A stretch of DNA of 64,000 nucleotides. Source: Tautonia sp040717455 (GTDB lineage Bacteria; Planctomycetota; Planctomycetia; Isosphaerales; Isosphaeraceae). The position numbers and the translations under genes are program-made. The stretch is taken from positions 124,001 through 188,000 of the forward strand of contig NZ_JBFEFH010000011.1 in the NCBI RefSeq assembly GCF_040717455.1, written 5' to 3'. Position 1 is the stretch's first letter; each line of letters opens with the position of its first letter. Positions 36,048-45,197 of the stretch are shown one piece after another. The notes beneath the pieces were generated by a model. That model saw nothing but the letters and a program-made list of their open reading frames with translations. It was not told where the DNA came from and made no database searches.

Positions 36048-36254
36048 AGGCAGGACCGGAGGGGGGTGCGTGCCGGAGCGAGGCGGGGCGGACCCTCGAT
36101 CGGCCCGGGGAACTCCCCAGGCCGATCCATGGCGCCCTCGCGGTGAGGGGCCGGGGGCGATAGACTTGAGATCCCGCGTCTCGCCCGAACGATCGGACCC
36201 GATCCCCTTCGGGTCGTCATCGGCGATCGAAACGGACCCTCGAAGGACCTCGGC

Positions 36255-37832
36255 ATGGCGACTGCGATCGGCGATCGGGCACCGGCGGTGATCCGGCTCC
36301 GCGAGGAGGACAACGTGGCCGTCGCGGCCCGGGGGATCGACGCCGGGACGCTCCTGACGCTCGACGGCCTGGCGGTCGAGACGGCCGAGCCGATCCGGCC
36401 CGGCCACAAGGTCGCCCTGACGGCGATCCGCCAGGGCCAGGCGGTCCTGAAGTATGGCCAGGTCATCGGCTTCGCCTCGGCCGACATCCCCGCCGGGACT
36501 TGGGTGCATGTCCACAACCTGCGGGCCGACCTGTTCGAACGCGATTACGCCTTCGCCACCGAGCGGCCCGAGCCCCCCGCGAACGAGGCCCCCCGGACCT
36601 TCCGCGGCATCCTCCGGCCCGACGGCCGGGTCGGCACCCGGAACTACGTCGCGGTGATCAGCACCGTCAACTGCTCGGCCAGCGTCTCGAAGTACGTCGC
36701 CGACCGCTTCCGCGACGAAAGCTGGAAGCGCGACTACCCGAACATCGACGGCGTCTTCGCCATCACCCACAAGGGGGGGTGCGGCCTCCAATTCGAAGGC
36801 CCCGACCACGAGCAGCTCCAGCGCGTCCTGGCCGGGTTCGCCACCCATCCGAACGTGGCCGCCTATGTCCTGATCGGCCTCGGCTGCGAGGTCGGCTTCG
36901 CCGGCCACCTGGTCGAGTCGCGCCACCTGGTCACGCTCGGCGGCGCCCGGTCCCGGGGCGAGTCGAACGGCCCGGGGCCGCCCCGCGTCCTCAACATCCA
37001 GGAGCAAGGGGGCATCGCCCGGACGGTCGAGGCCGCGGTCGAGGCCGTCAGCCGCCTGATGCCCGCGGCCGATTCCTGGAAACGGACCGATCAACCGGCC
37101 TCGAAGCTGGTCGTCGGCCTCGAATGCGGCGGCTCCGACGGCAACTCTGGCGTCACGGCCAACCCGGCCCTCGGCGTGGCCGCCGACCTGATCGTGGCCC
37201 AGGGCGGGTCGGCCGTGCTCGCGGAAACCCCCGAGATCTACGGGGCCGAGCACCTCCTGACCCGCCGCGCCGTCAACGAGGATGTCGGCCGCAAGCTCCT
37301 GGAACGCATCAAGTGGTGGGAATGGTATACGGGCGTCTTCGGGGCCGAGATCAACAACAACCCCTCACCCGGCAACAAGGAAGGGGGCCTGACGACGATC
37401 TACGAGAAGTCCCTCGGCGCCGTGGCCAAAGGGGGGGCGACCGCCCTGGTCGACGTGCTCCACTATGCCGAACCGGTCACGACCCCCGGCCTCGTGTTCA
37501 TGGACACCCCCGGATATGACCCCGCGAGCCTGACCGGCATGGTCGCCGGCGGCTGCAACGTCCTCGTCTTCACGACCGGCCGCGGCAGCGTCTCGGGCCT
37601 GAAGCCCTCGCCGTGCGTCAAGGTGGCCACGAATACGCCGATGTTCGAGCGATTGTCCGACGATATGGACCTCGATGCCGGGACCGTCCTGGCCGGAGAG
37701 CCGGTCGAGGCGGTCGGCCGGCGTTTGTTTGACCTGATCCTGGACGTGGCCGACGGCTCCCCCACCAAGAGCGAGCTGCAGGGCGTCGGTGAGGAGGAGT
37801 TCGCTCCGTGGTCGATCGGGCCGACACTCTGA
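36255..37832 (+). CDS. UxaA/GarD-family dehydratase (altronate dehydratase-like)
   Basis: A 525-residue protein. Residues 1 to about 100 form an SAF domain (NVAVAARGIDAGTLL, IRPGHKVALTAI). The catalytic UxaA domain follows: GRVGTRNYVAVISTVNCSASV, HKGGCGLQFEGPDH, LIGLGCEVGF, GLECGGSDGNSGVTANPALG and CNVLVFTTGRGS. The family dehydrates altronate, galactarate or related sugar acids with Fe2+ in the cytoplasm. The exact substrate cannot be told, so no symbol is given. It is the first gene after the 1.5-kb gap, and its last 25 bases overlap the start of the GT39-like gene, although their functions seem unrelated. Confidence 0.88.
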   Translation: MATAIGDRAPAVIRLREEDNVAVAARGIDAGTLLTLDGLAVETAEPIRPGHKVALTAIRQGQAVLKYGQVIGFASADIPAGTWVHVHNLRADLFERDYAFATERPEPPANEAPRTFRGILRPDGRVGTRNYVAVISTVNCSASVSKYVADRFRDESWKRDYPNIDGVFAITHKGGCGLQFEGPDHEQLQRVLAGFATHPNVAAYVLIGLGCEVGFAGHLVESRHLVTLGGARSRGESNGPGPPRVLNIQEQGGIARTVEAAVEAVSRLMPAADSWKRTDQPASKLVVGLECGGSDGNSGVTANPALGVAADLIVAQGGSAVLAETPEIYGAEHLLTRRAVNEDVGRKLLERIKWWEWYTGVFGAEINNNPSPGNKEGGLTTIYEKSLGAVAKGGATALVDVLHYAEPVTTPGLVFMDTPGYDPASLTGMVAGGCNVLVFTTGRGSVSGLKPSPCVKVATNTPMFERLSDDMDLDAGTVLAGEPVEAVGRRLFDLILDVADGSPTKSELQGVGEEEFAPWSIGPTL

Positions 37833-39982
37833 CGCAGACCCCTGCCCCCCGGGCCTCCTGGACGATCGCCCTGGTCCTCGCCGCGCAGGCCGCGGCGCTG
37901 GCCTGGCTGATGGTCGTCCCCCTGCCGAGCATCGAGGCCCAGCGGCTCGACGCCCAGGCCCGCGCCGAGGCGGCCGGCGACCCCGGCGGCGCCACCCTGC
38001 AGAGCCTCCGCCGCGCCTTTTTTCTGCTCGCCGCCGACGAGCACCTGGCCCGGGCCGCGGCCAACCTGGCCGACCCCGAGCACCTCGGCCAGCGTCTCCC
38101 GATCGTCCTCGCCGCCCTCCTGATCGCCGGGGCGGCCGTGGCGGTCGGGGATGGGACCCTCCGCCTACTGGGCCTGGTCTGGGGCCTCACTCCCCTGGCC
38201 CGGTGGCCCCTGGCGTTCGTCTCGGGGGCGACCCTGCTGGCGGCATTGACCCTCGGCCTCGGCCGGGTCGGTGGGCTGGCCCCCTGGCCGGTGCGGATCG
38301 GACTGGCCGGGCTGCTGCTGGTCGGCGTGGTCCTGTGGGGCCGCGACCTGCTCCGCAAATCCCCCGGCCGGCCGAACCAACCGGGCCGACCCTTCCCGAT
38401 CGCCCTGGCGGTCCTCCTCGCCCCGGTCCTGACCCTGATGGCGCTCGGGGCCATGCAGCCGACGATCGAGTACGACGCCCTGGAATACCACCTGCAGGGG
38501 CCGAAGGAGGCGTACGAGGCGGGCCGGATCGCCTTCCTGCCCCACAATGTCTATACGAGCATGCCCTCGGCCGTCGAGATGCTCCACCTGCTCGGGATGC
38601 TCGTGCTGGATGACTGGTGGCTCGGGGCCCTGGCCGGTCAGCTCCTGATCGCCGCCTTCGCCCCGGCGACGGCGGCCCTGATCGCCGCGACGGCCTGGCG
38701 CTGGGCCTCGGGCCGATCGGCCTGGGTCGCGGCTTTGGTCTACCTGACGACCCCCTGGGTCTTCCGCCTGGCCACCTTCCCGTTCGTCGAGGGGCCGCTC
38801 TGCTCGTACCATGCGGCCCTGGTGTTCGTGGCGGCGATGGCCTGGACGATCCCCCGGCAGGAGGAGCAGGCCCGCCGGTCGTCGGCCTGCTGGCTGCTCG
38901 TCGGCCTGCTGGCCGGGGGGGCGATGGCCTGCAAGTACCCGGGCCTGGTGTCGGCGGTCGTCCCGTTCGGCCTGGTGGCATTGGCCGACGGGTGGCGTCG
39001 GCGGTCGTGGCGGTTGCCGGTGGCGTTCGGCCTGGGGGTGGTCGTGGCGGTCGGCCCCTGGCTGGCGAGGAACGTGGCCGATACCGGGAACCCGGTCTAT
39101 CCGCTCGCCTATGGGGTCTTCGGCGGCTCGGAGTGGGATGCGGAACTCGACGCCCGCTGGCAAGGCGCCCACGGCCCCCGGCCGATCACGGCCGCGGCCT
39201 TCCTGTCCTCGACCCTGGACGTGATCGGCCGGTCCGACTGGAACTCGCCGCTTTATGCGTTGCTCGTTCCCTTGGCCCTGTTGCGGCGAAGTCCGAAAGG
39301 GTTGATCCTTGCCCTCTCGGCCTATGTCCTCTACCTGTTCGCGACCTGGTTCCTGCTGACGCACCGGCTCGACCGCTTCTGGCTGCCGCTCTTGCCGGCG
39401 GCGGCGGTGCTGGCGGGGATCGGGGCCGACTGGACCCGCTCGCGTCCCTGGCCGGCCTGGATGGCGGGGGTGATCGGACTGGCGACGGCGACGAACCTGG
39501 TCTTCCTGACCACCCCCCTCTGCGGGCCGACGGAGTGGACGAGCGACCTCGACCGCCTGCGGCGCGAGGCCATGGAAATGGCCACGCCGTCGCTCGCCCG
39601 GCTCGACGCGACCTTGCCCGACGGCTCGACGACCCTGGTCGTCGGCCAGGCGGGGGTCTTCTCCCTCCGGCATGAGATCCGGTACAACACCGTCTTCAAC
39701 CGGGAACGCCTGGCCGGGATCGTCGCCGGTCGGTCCCCCGCCGAGGTGCTCGACGAGCTGCGCCGCCAGGGGATCACGCACGTCTATGTCGATTGGTCCG
39801 AGGTCGAGCGGCACCGCAAGGCCGGCGGCTACGGCTTCTCGCCGGTCGTGACTCGAACCCTGTTCGAGGGCCTCGTGTCGAGCCGGGTGCTGACCCCCCC
39901 CGTCCCGATGGGGCCGAACCACCTGCTCTACCGGGTGGTCGAGCCGCCGGCCCAAGTCCCCAAGGATGCCCCCTCGTCATGA
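37808..39982 (+). CDS. GT39/ArnT-like integral membrane glycosyltransferase
   Basis: A 724-residue protein with a dozen or more hydrophobic helices. The first extracytoplasmic loop region after helix four has IEYDALEYHLQGPKEAY, an acidic motif like the catalytic DE of GT39/PMT and ArnT enzymes, followed by NVYTSMPSAVEMLHL. The C-terminal 150 residues are soluble (VVGQAGVFSLRHEIRYNTVFNRE). Such enzymes transfer sugars from a polyprenyl-phosphate donor on the outer face of the membrane. The start is a GTG at 37808 inside the upstream gene; the N-terminal helix begins soon after, so a later start is unlikely. Its stop overlaps the GT1 gene (ATGA). Confidence 0.82.
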   Translation: MVDRADTLTQTPAPRASWTIALVLAAQAAALAWLMVVPLPSIEAQRLDAQARAEAAGDPGGATLQSLRRAFFLLAADEHLARAAANLADPEHLGQRLPIVLAALLIAGAAVAVGDGTLRLLGLVWGLTPLARWPLAFVSGATLLAALTLGLGRVGGLAPWPVRIGLAGLLLVGVVLWGRDLLRKSPGRPNQPGRPFPIALAVLLAPVLTLMALGAMQPTIEYDALEYHLQGPKEAYEAGRIAFLPHNVYTSMPSAVEMLHLLGMLVLDDWWLGALAGQLLIAAFAPATAALIAATAWRWASGRSAWVAALVYLTTPWVFRLATFPFVEGPLCSYHAALVFVAAMAWTIPRQEEQARRSSACWLLVGLLAGGAMACKYPGLVSAVVPFGLVALADGWRRRSWRLPVAFGLGVVVAVGPWLARNVADTGNPVYPLAYGVFGGSEWDAELDARWQGAHGPRPITAAAFLSSTLDVIGRSDWNSPLYALLVPLALLRRSPKGLILALSAYVLYLFATWFLLTHRLDRFWLPLLPAAAVLAGIGADWTRSRPWPAWMAGVIGLATATNLVFLTTPLCGPTEWTSDLDRLRREAMEMATPSLARLDATLPDGSTTLVVGQAGVFSLRHEIRYNTVFNRERLAGIVAGRSPAEVLDELRRQGITHVYVDWSEVERHRKAGGYGFSPVVTRTLFEGLVSSRVLTPPVPMGPNHLLYRVVEPPAQVPKDAPSS

Positions 39983-41385
39983 ACGTCGAAACCGAGCGAC
40001 CGAATCAGACCGACGCCGATCATCGACCCCCGGCGTCCCGATCGCCTGGGAATCGGATCGTGCTGGTCACGTTCGGCTCGCTCGGCGATCTGCACCCCTA
40101 CATGGCCCTCGGCCTCGAACTGAAGCGGCGGGGGCACCGGCCGGTCATCGCCACCAGCGAATACTGGCGGACGAAAGTGGAGGCCGAGGGGCTGGAGTTC
40201 GCCCCGGTTCGGCCCGACGCCGCCGCCGACCTGGACGAGCGCAAGGCGCTCCTCGCCCGGCTTTTTGATTCGCGGGAAGGGGCGAAGGTCGTCCTGTCCG
40301 AGCTGATGATGCCCGCGCTCCGCGAGAGCTTCGACGATACGAGCCGGGCTGTCGAGGGGGCCGACCTGATGGTCGCGCACCCCCTGACCTTCGCGGTCCG
40401 GCTCCTCGCGGAGAGGGACGGCATCCCCTGGACCTCGTCGGTCCTGGCACCGCTCTCGTTCATGTCGAGCCACGACCCTCCGGTCTTGCCGATCATGTCG
40501 TGGCTGGAACGGTTCCGATGGCTCGGTCCCCGGTTTCACAGGGCCCTGTTCCGGTTGGGGCGTCGGCAGACGATCGCCTGGGCGAAACCCTGGCACGCCT
40601 TCCGGGCCGAACTGGGCCTGCCGCCGACCGGGGAAAACCCGATCTTCGAGGGGCAGCATTCCCCCGATCTCGTCCTGGCCCTGTTCTCGGACCAACTCGC
40701 CCGGCCCCAGGTTGACTGGCCTTCTCAAACGGTCGTCACCGGGTTCTGCGACTTCGACCGGAACGGCCCGCAGGAGGCTGCGCCGGAGGAGGTCGAGCGG
40801 TTCCTCGACGCCGGGCCGGCCCCGGTGGCCTTCACGCTCGGGTCGGCGGCCGTCTGGTCTCCCGGGTCGTTCTATGCCGAGAGCCTCGAGGCGATCCGTC
40901 GGATCGGTGCCCGGGCGATCCTCCTGATCGGGCCGGAGGGGGTCAACGCCCTCCCCGAGCACTTGCCCGAGGGGGTCGCCGCTTTCGGCTATGCTCCTTA
41001 TTCGAGCCTCTTCCCGCGCTGCGCGGCGATCGTCCACCAGGGGGGAGTCGGCACGACCGCACAGGCGATGCGGGCCGGCCGGCCGATGGTGGTCGTCCCG
41101 TTCGGGTTCGACCAGCAGGACAACGCGGCCCGGGTGCAGCGGCTCGGGATCGCCCGGGCGATCCCAAAGGAGCGGTACACGGCGGCCCGGGTCGCCGGGG
41201 CGTTGCGGGAACTGCTCGACGACCCGGGCCCGGCCCGTCGCGCGGCCGAGATCGGCCGCCTCGTCCGGCAGGAAGACGGGGCCGCCGAGGCGGCCGACGC
41301 CATCGAGGCCCTGCTGGCGCGCAGGGGCCGGGGCCCCATGACGCAATCGGCCCCCGGCCGGCCGATCACGACCCCGGGGGCTTGA
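39979..41385 (+). CDS. GT1-family (UGT-like) glycosyltransferase
   Basis: A 468-residue GT-B enzyme. The N-terminus has VLVTFGSLGDLHPYMALGLELKRRGH, typical of sterol or antibiotic glycosyltransferases. The donor-site region reads FGYAPYSSLFPRCAAIVHQGG and then VGTTAQAMRAGRPMVVVPFGFDQQDNA, the UGT signature. It probably glycosylates a lipid or small hydrophobic acceptor from a nucleotide sugar in the cytoplasm. A disordered leader of about 25 residues precedes the fold. The ATG overlaps the stop of the GT39-like gene by 4 bases. Confidence 0.88.
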   Translation: MNVETERPNQTDADHRPPASRSPGNRIVLVTFGSLGDLHPYMALGLELKRRGHRPVIATSEYWRTKVEAEGLEFAPVRPDAAADLDERKALLARLFDSREGAKVVLSELMMPALRESFDDTSRAVEGADLMVAHPLTFAVRLLAERDGIPWTSSVLAPLSFMSSHDPPVLPIMSWLERFRWLGPRFHRALFRLGRRQTIAWAKPWHAFRAELGLPPTGENPIFEGQHSPDLVLALFSDQLARPQVDWPSQTVVTGFCDFDRNGPQEAAPEEVERFLDAGPAPVAFTLGSAAVWSPGSFYAESLEAIRRIGARAILLIGPEGVNALPEHLPEGVAAFGYAPYSSLFPRCAAIVHQGGVGTTAQAMRAGRPMVVVPFGFDQQDNAARVQRLGIARAIPKERYTAARVAGALRELLDDPGPARRAAEIGRLVRQEDGAAEAADAIEALLARRGRGPMTQSAPGRPITTPGA

Positions 41386-41393
41386 CGACGACG

Positions 41394-42440
41394 ATGGACG
41401 ACCTGACGATCGTGACCGGAGGCGCCGGGTTCATCGGCAGCCACCTCGTGGATCGGCTCGCGGCCGAGGGGCGCCGCGTCCGGGTGGTCGAGCGGCCGGG
41501 GGCGGCGGTCGGGCACCTGCCCGGCGGGGTCGAGGTGGTCTTCGCCGACATCAGGGACCGATCGGCGGTCGATCGGGCGGTCGTCGGCGGGCGATGGGTG
41601 TACCACCTGGCGGCCAATCCGAACCTGTGGGCCCGGGACCGGTCGACGTTCGACGAGGTCAATTACCGGGGGACGCTCCACGTCCTCGACGCCAGCCTCG
41701 CGGCCGGGGCCGAGCGGGTCCTGCATTGCAGCACCGAGAGCATCCTGACCCGGGCCCGATCGAGCGGGCCGATCGGCGAGGACGTGGAGGTCACCGAGGA
41801 CGACGCGGTCGGGCCCTATTGCCTCTCGAAGCTCCGGGCCGAGCAGGCCGCGATGCGCCGGGCCCGCGAGGGCCGGCCGGTCGTGATCGCCAACCCGACG
41901 ATGCCCGTCGGCCCGGGCGACCGCGGGATCTCGCCGCCGACGCGGTTGATGCTCGACTTCTGCAACCGCCGGCTGCCGGCGGTGATGGACTGCACCCTGA
42001 ACCTGATCGACGTCCGGGACGTGGCCGAGGGCCTGATGCGGACCATGGGGCGCGGGACGCCGGGGAGGCGATACCTGCTCGGGGCCGAGAACCTAACCCT
42101 GCTCGGCCTGCTCGGCATCCTGGGGGAATTGACCGGGGTGCGGCCCCCCCGGTTGCGGGTCCCCTACGCGTTGGCGATCGCCTCGGCCCATGTGAGCGAG
42201 TTCTGGGCTGATCATGTGAGCGGGCAGATGCCCCAGGCGACCGTCACCGGCGTGCGGCTGACCCGCCGGGCCATGCACTTCGACGCGGGCCGGTCGCTCC
42301 GGGAATTGGGCCTGGCCCCCCGGCCGATCCGGGCGTCGCTGGCGGACGCGGTCGCCTGGCACCGAGGGCAAGGGACCCTCGGGCCGACAGGAGATGCTCC
42401 GGCACACCATTTGCTCGAAAAGTCCGCGGAATCTTCTTGA
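41394..42440 (+). CDS. NAD(P)-dependent epimerase/dehydratase (extended SDR)
   Basis: A 348-residue extended short-chain dehydrogenase. Rossmann motif TGGAGFIGSHLVDRL is at the N-terminus, the conserved Ser/Thr region is HCSTESILT, and the active site YCLSKLRAEQ carries Tyr-x-x-x-Lys. PTMPVGPGD and the helical C-terminal part resemble dihydroflavonol-reductase-like and hopanoid-associated sugar epimerases. The ATG at 41394 gives a normal N-terminus; a TTG at 41382, overlapping the previous stop, is also possible. With two glycosyltransferases just upstream, a role in making a glycosylated lipid is likely. Confidence 0.87.
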   Translation: MDDLTIVTGGAGFIGSHLVDRLAAEGRRVRVVERPGAAVGHLPGGVEVVFADIRDRSAVDRAVVGGRWVYHLAANPNLWARDRSTFDEVNYRGTLHVLDASLAAGAERVLHCSTESILTRARSSGPIGEDVEVTEDDAVGPYCLSKLRAEQAAMRRAREGRPVVIANPTMPVGPGDRGISPPTRLMLDFCNRRLPAVMDCTLNLIDVRDVAEGLMRTMGRGTPGRRYLLGAENLTLLGLLGILGELTGVRPPRLRVPYALAIASAHVSEFWADHVSGQMPQATVTGVRLTRRAMHFDAGRSLRELGLAPRPIRASLADAVAWHRGQGTLGPTGDAPAHHLLEKSAESS

Positions 42441-42554
42441 CGGATTGCTCCGGCGATGCAAGATTCTTGAAACGATCGCGTCGGACCCGGATGAGGCCGC
42501 GTTTCGCCGACTCCACACCCGAGCCGTCGCGCGAGCCCGGCGTCCCCTTTCCAC

Positions 42555-42584
42555 TTGGACTTGGAAATCGGGACGGGCTAAAAT
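42555..42584 (+). promoter_or_regulatory. possible promoter of the FHA gene pair
   Basis: TAAAAT at 42579-42584 with TTGGAC at 42555-42560, 18 bases apart, about 105 bases before the first FHA start. The -10 matches well and the -35 only in its TTG. The 248-base gap holds no gene. Confidence 0.35.
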
Positions 42585-42688
42585 GACGGCCGGTCCCTTG
42601 CCGTTGTTCTGTGATCGCAAACGGCCATTTCTCCCGGGCTTGGGACGTTCTCGAATCGACAGGCCGGGTGGCCGGGGGCTTTTATTTC

Positions 42689-43291
42689 ATGCCCATACGA
42701 CTGGTCGCACTGGACGAGGGCTCCGACATTCTCGTGGATCGGGCCATGGTGATCGTGGGCCGCCATCCGCAATGCGACGCCCGGCTCGAATCGATTCGGG
42801 TGTCTCGGCGCCACTGCTGCATGATCCAGGATCAGGACACCGCCGACGTGATCGTCCGAGATCTCGGCAGCACCAACGGCATCCGGATCAATGGCCAGCG
42901 GATCGAGAAGGGGACGCTGCGCCCCGGCGACGAGCTCTCGATCGCCCACCTGCGGTACCGGATGGAGGCCGGGCATTCCGAGGAACTGACCCTGGCCGAG
43001 ACGATCCCGGCGGAGCAGCAGGTGAAACTCTCGGCAGCGTTCGACTCGCCCTCGTCCCGCCCGGTCGCCGCCCCGAATGCGCCGACCCCGTCGGAGCATC
43101 GCCTGGCCGCCGCGGTCCGCGACATGCTGCCCGCCTCGATGGCCGACCGGTGCCGGATCCAGGTGATCGTGCAGGTGCCCCCGGACGACGGCGATCATGA
43201 CGCCGCGATGGATGTCCCCCTGGATGCGAAGCCCTCGGAGCCCGACGCGTCATGCCGCCCGCCCGACTCGTCCCCCTCGTCTCCGGGCTGA
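42689..43291 (+). CDS. FHA-domain protein
   Basis: A 200-residue protein. The FHA domain covers about residues 1-95 with the phosphothreonine-binding residues in VIVGRHPQCD, VSRRHCCM and DLGSTNGIRINGQ. The rest is flexible and has a short helical piece (HRLAAAVRDMLP). FHA domains bind phosphothreonine on partner proteins in kinase signalling. The ATG at 42689 follows directly before the domain; an upstream in-frame start would add 26 unlikely residues. The last 40 bases overlap the next FHA gene. Confidence 0.85.
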   Translation: MPIRLVALDEGSDILVDRAMVIVGRHPQCDARLESIRVSRRHCCMIQDQDTADVIVRDLGSTNGIRINGQRIEKGTLRPGDELSIAHLRYRMEAGHSEELTLAETIPAEQQVKLSAAFDSPSSRPVAAPNAPTPSEHRLAAAVRDMLPASMADRCRIQVIVQVPPDDGDHDAAMDVPLDAKPSEPDASCRPPDSSPSSPG

Positions 43292-43626
43292 TCCGACCGA
43301 TCCCGCTGGAGCGGCCGGTGGTCCTGATCGGCCGCCACCAGGAATGCGATGCGCCCGTGGTCCATGCCCGGATCTCCCGGCGGCATTGCTGCGTGGCCCA
43401 GATCGCCGGCGGGCTGGTGATCCGGGATCTCGGCAGCCGCAACGGGGTCCGGGTCAATGGCGAGCGGATCGAGGAGGCGGCGCTCGCCGACGGCGACGAG
43501 GTCGCCATCGGCCCGATCGTCTATCGGCTCGAGTGGCCCCAGGTGTCCGGCGATCCGAGGTCGGCGGCGCAGCAATCCCCGGACATCATCCCCGGGGATC
43601 TCGTCCCGCTCGACGACGACGAGTGA
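43252..43626 (+). CDS. second, shorter FHA-domain protein
   Basis: A 124-residue protein, almost only an FHA domain: VVLIGRHQECDAPV, ARISRRHCCVAQ and DLGSRNGVRVNGERI keep the binding residues. It is clearly a paralogue of the upstream gene, so the pair arose by tandem duplication; the genes overlap by 40 bases in different frames. It ends in an acidic tail (LDDDE) and is convergent with the membrane-anchored protein 15 bases away. Confidence 0.85.
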   Translation: MPPARLVPLVSGLIRPIPLERPVVLIGRHQECDAPVVHARISRRHCCVAQIAGGLVIRDLGSRNGVRVNGERIEEAALADGDEVAIGPIVYRLEWPQVSGDPRSAAQQSPDIIPGDLVPLDDDE

Positions 43627-43641
43627 GCGCCCCGCGCCGGC

Positions 43642-44994
43642 TCAGTTGGCCCGGATGACCTCCGACCGGTCGGCACCGGCGCCCCCCTGGGGCAGGTAGT
43701 CGATGAACTTCAAGGCCGGGTCGGCCGGGACGAGGACCGCGTTGCCCGGGTCGACCGGGCCGAGGGTGCGGCGGAGCCCGAAGACGTCCGCCTCGGTCGC
43801 CGGGGCGAAGGCGATCGGCTCCAGCCGCTCGGGTTCGATCATGATCGCATCCTGCTCGAAGGCATCGCCGAGCGCCCCGGCCACGAGCATCGACCCGTCC
43901 GGCTCGATCGCGAAGCGCACCCCGAGGTCGCCGAAGGCGATGGCCTGGTCGGCCGCGGTCGAGGTGCGGAGGAGCTGGAACCGCTCGGCGAGCGGGAAGC
44001 GCATCTCGGCCTGGAGCGCCTGGAGCAATCCGGAACTGATCGCCCCGGGGCCGGCCCGGAGTTCCCCGGAGACGGATCGCCAGCCGGAACCGGGGCCGAG
44101 GGGCTGGGGCCCCCATTCGGCCTCGTCGATGATCAGGTGCGCCAGGCCGTCGAGCCGGTGCTCGGTCACCCGTCCGGAGACGAGCGTGGCGAGATCGACG
44201 TCGATCAGCTCTCCCGAAAAGCTCGCCCGCCAGTCCCCTGCTCCGATCCGGGACAGGCGCAGTTCCCCTTGCATCCGGGCAGCGGAGCCGATCCAATCGG
44301 CCGAGGAGAAGAAGGGGTCGAGGACCGAGGCGGGCAGCGGCAACCCCTCGGCCGTCCGGAGCGTCAGGATCGTCTCCGGCTCGTTCCCGCGGCGGTCCCG
44401 GACCAGGACCAGCTCGCAACGATTGGCCGACCCCGAGGGCGTGACCACGCGGTAGCTGGCCTCGACCGTCGGGGCCCCGGCGTCGATCCGGAAGGAGGCG
44501 GCCAGGTCGCGGAGGCCGTACTGGAGGCCGTCGCCGAGGTCGATGGCGCAAGAGTCGGCCGAGACGGCGACGTGGTCCCACGCCTCGTCGGCCGCGGCCC
44601 GGCTGAGCAGCTCGCCGACCTGCTCCATGGCGTGCCGGGGCCCTTCGGCGGCCAGGGCGAGGCCCTCGGCCCGGAGCACGAGCCGCCGGCCTTCTCGGGA
44701 GAGCTTCAGGGTCTCGGCCCGGGCGACCTCGACGAGCTGCTTCTCGCGCCTCGGCTCGCGCTGCCAGAGGACGGCCCCGGAGTAGATGATCTCGCCGGGT
44801 TTGGGGTATCGGACCCCTTCGAGGGTGACCTTCAGGCCGAGCTGGCGGCCCAGCTCGGCCTCGACGTCGTGGCGGTGGCCCGGCCGGTTGACCTGCCAGG
44901 CGGTGAAGGCGACGAGGGCCGTCGGCACCATCGTCGCGACGAGAATCCCGAGGGTGAACAGCACCTGGCGGTGCGGTCGGGACAGGGTTCGCAT
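43642..44994 (-). CDS. membrane-anchored protein of unknown function, AsmA-like style
   Basis: A 450-residue protein with one N-terminal helix (about residues 13-34, preceded by RTLSRPHRQ) and a large soluble, beta-rich part. LGRQLGLKVTLEGVRYPKPGEIIYSG resembles the opening of AsmA/DUF748-like proteins that span the periplasm, but the match is loose. No enzyme motif. The start at 44994 is set by AGGAGG just upstream. It is divergent from the Mrp operon over 203 bases. Confidence 0.7.
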   Translation of the reverse strand: MRTLSRPHRQVLFTLGILVATMVPTALVAFTAWQVNRPGHRHDVEAELGRQLGLKVTLEGVRYPKPGEIIYSGAVLWQREPRREKQLVEVARAETLKLSREGRRLVLRAEGLALAAEGPRHAMEQVGELLSRAAADEAWDHVAVSADSCAIDLGDGLQYGLRDLAASFRIDAGAPTVEASYRVVTPSGSANRCELVLVRDRRGNEPETILTLRTAEGLPLPASVLDPFFSSADWIGSAARMQGELRLSRIGAGDWRASFSGELIDVDLATLVSGRVTEHRLDGLAHLIIDEAEWGPQPLGPGSGWRSVSGELRAGPGAISSGLLQALQAEMRFPLAERFQLLRTSTAADQAIAFGDLGVRFAIEPDGSMLVAGALGDAFEQDAIMIEPERLEPIAFAPATEADVFGLRRTLGPVDPGNAVLVPADPALKFIDYLPQGGAGADRSEVIRAN

Positions 44995-45197
44995 CCTTGC
45001 CTCCTGTCGGAACGGCTCGGGCCGGCATCCTCGGCACGCTGCCGTGCGCAGACAAAAGAGCGTTATGGCCGAGGAGGCCCCGGTCGTCAATGCCGATCGC
45101 CCCGGGCCGACGGGGCGAGGCCCTCGCCTTGGCACGGGGAATGCTGTAGGATACGGGCCTCGCGGCTCACCCACCTGGTTCGCAAGCAAATTTGATC

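Larger units (their letters stand above)
34768..36254. other. 1.5-kb stretch without a convincing gene; hairpins and paired GGCGCACC motifs
   Basis: All long frames here are Arg/Pro/Ser-rich and lack any domain. What it holds: a 9-bp hairpin (34888-34896 with 34902-34910), a 25-nt imperfect inverted repeat (35035-35059 with 35096-35120), 10-bp inverted repeats at 35680-35689/35706-35715 and 35934-35943/35967-35976, a 7-bp hairpin at 36196-36215, and seven copies of GGCGCACC. A small possible gene lies at 35351-35584. The last 80 bases must hold the promoter of the UxaA-family gene. Confidence 0.6.

Noticed and set aside
34801..36291. A continuous 496-codon frame across the gene-free stretch
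   Set aside because: Its composition is Arg/Pro/Ser-rich with no domain or sensible start, and it runs into the UxaA gene; it looks like a chance frame.
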